A DNA stretch of 64,000 bases, taken from Schaalia sp. HMT-172 (GTDB taxonomy: Bacteria; Actinomycetota; Actinomycetes; Actinomycetales; Actinomycetaceae). Below, in pieces: positions 63,510 through 64,000 of this stretch. Position numbers and translations under genes: made by a program. Under the pieces are notes generated by a model. The model was not told the DNA's origin. It saw nothing but the letters and a program-made list of their open reading frames with translations, and ran no database searches. Position 1 is the first letter of the stretch; every line of letters begins with the position of its first letter. The stretch covers positions 558,001 through 622,000 of the forward strand of contig NZ_CP130058.1 in NCBI RefSeq assembly GCF_030644365.1, written 5' to 3'.

Positions 63510-63737
63510 TCAGTCGACGTCCTCGTGCCAGATCTGGCGCATGGGAACGCCCTTGTCAAAGGTGCGGGTCGAGCCGTCCTGGAAGGTGACCTCGACCTTC
63601 TCCTTGTCCTCATCCTCCGGATCTTCGATCCAGTCCACCCAGTCGATGGCGGGGGAGAGGGTGCCGTCCTCCCAGACGATTCGGTAGCCTTCGCCCAGGA
63701 GCTCGGACATGACGTCCTCGATCTTGTCGGTGTGCAC
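63510..63737 (-). CDS. Small acidic protein of unknown function
   Basis: A 75-residue protein rich in Asp, Glu and Trp (MSELLGEGYRIVWEDGTLSP, AIDWVDWIEDPEDEDKEKVE, VTFQDGSTRTFDKGVPMRQI). GTG at 63737 has GGAAGG six bases upstream; an ATG 10 codons in is an alternative. No family name comes to mind. It has a regular beta-rich pattern and good codon use, so it is probably real. Confidence 0.65.
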   Translation of the reverse strand: MHTDKIEDVMSELLGEGYRIVWEDGTLSPAIDWVDWIEDPEDEDKEKVEVTFQDGSTRTFDKGVPMRQIWHEDVD

Positions 63738-63927
63738 GGTGGGCCTTCCTTGCGTCGATGCGTGGGCGCGCTGCGGGTGCGCGTGGTTGAGATTCAGCTT
63801 AGCCGCGATGCCTCGGTGAGTTGGTCCCGACACTCGGCCCCGGCCTCGTCCGTTCTGGTCAGAGACGAGGACTGGGCAGGGGAAAACCGTAGTGTGTGCA
63901 CGGTTGTGAGCGGCGTACCCTTGACGC
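63738..63927. other. Intergenic region between divergent genes
   Basis: It holds one copy of the recurrent word (GCCCCGGCCTCGTC, 63837-63850) and a short stem CCTCGTC/GACGAGG (63844-63850 with 63864-63870). No promoter could be assigned with confidence. Confidence 0.5.
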
Positions 63928-64000
63928 GTGAGGGTTCTCGTCGTTCCCATGGTTGCCCGCTCGCGGATGGGCGGGCCGTGGTCGCGCGCGCAGCGCGTCG
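63928..64000 (+). CDS. Start of a probable glycosyltransferase (cut by window edge)
   Basis: A GTG start followed by VRVLVVPMVARSRMGGPWSR, about 24 residues. The opening beta-strand pattern (RVLVVPM) resembles GT-B glycosyltransferases of the UGT/MurG type, but too little is visible to be sure. TACCCT stands six bases before the GTG, so the mRNA may be leaderless. Confidence 0.45.
   Translation, partial: MRVLVVPMVARSRMGGPWSRAQRV

Overview
The window is high-GC actinobacterial chromosome, most likely from the Actinomycetaceae (a Schaalia or Actinomyces species). That assignment is inferred from gene content, codon use and short or leaderless 5' ends; no rRNA or tRNA is present to confirm it. 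Core genes surround a disturbed accessory block between guaA (ends 44765) and an aldo/keto reductase gene (57796).

Layout. 1-15729 (minus strand) is one long, mostly overlapping gene train: a giant Ig-like/FN3 surface protein, MoxR ATPase, DUF58 protein, transglutaminase-like membrane protein, RDD-FHA protein, PP2C phosphatase, FHA protein and a Ser/Thr kinase cut by the window edge. It is the actinobacterial cluster known from bifidobacteria as PFNA, enlarged with two FHA proteins. 15890-19347 holds rsmI, pncA and metG. 19470-26948 is a sugar block: a GH32 sucrase, a sucrose-type PTS IIBCA, a LacI repressor, HPr and Enzyme I. 27048-31492 is a PspC envelope-stress group with a divergent histidine kinase/response regulator pair. 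31624-44765 holds DUF1846, pcrA, sucCD, a DUF6350 membrane protein, purH behind a ZTP riboswitch, bioY and guaA.

44766-57795 is the accessory block: an AT-rich hydrolase gene with a leader peptide and terminator, IS30 left-end remnants, an orphan RelB, phd with a truncated doc, a degenerate ISL3 element, a DUF262/DUF1524 (GmrSD-like) restriction gene, two IS3-family elements, duplicated DUF2262 and membrane-protein genes, and a complete AbiE toxin-antitoxin pair. 57796-64000 returns to chromosomal genes: aldo/keto reductase, TetR plus a membrane protein, DUF3290/DUF421, Fic, a PNPOx-like protein, RelBE, a small acidic protein and the start of a probable glycosyltransferase.

The least expected signals are not genes. 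First, a 12-14 bp word (GACGAGGCCGGGGC) occurs far more often than chance, in genes and terminators, on both strands, like a DNA uptake sequence. Second, two intergenic elements (23277-23386 and 36239-36351) share layout and arm spacing but carry compensatory base changes in their stems. Third, a symmetric array of six 10-bp half-sites at a 19-bp pitch lies at 23513-23611.
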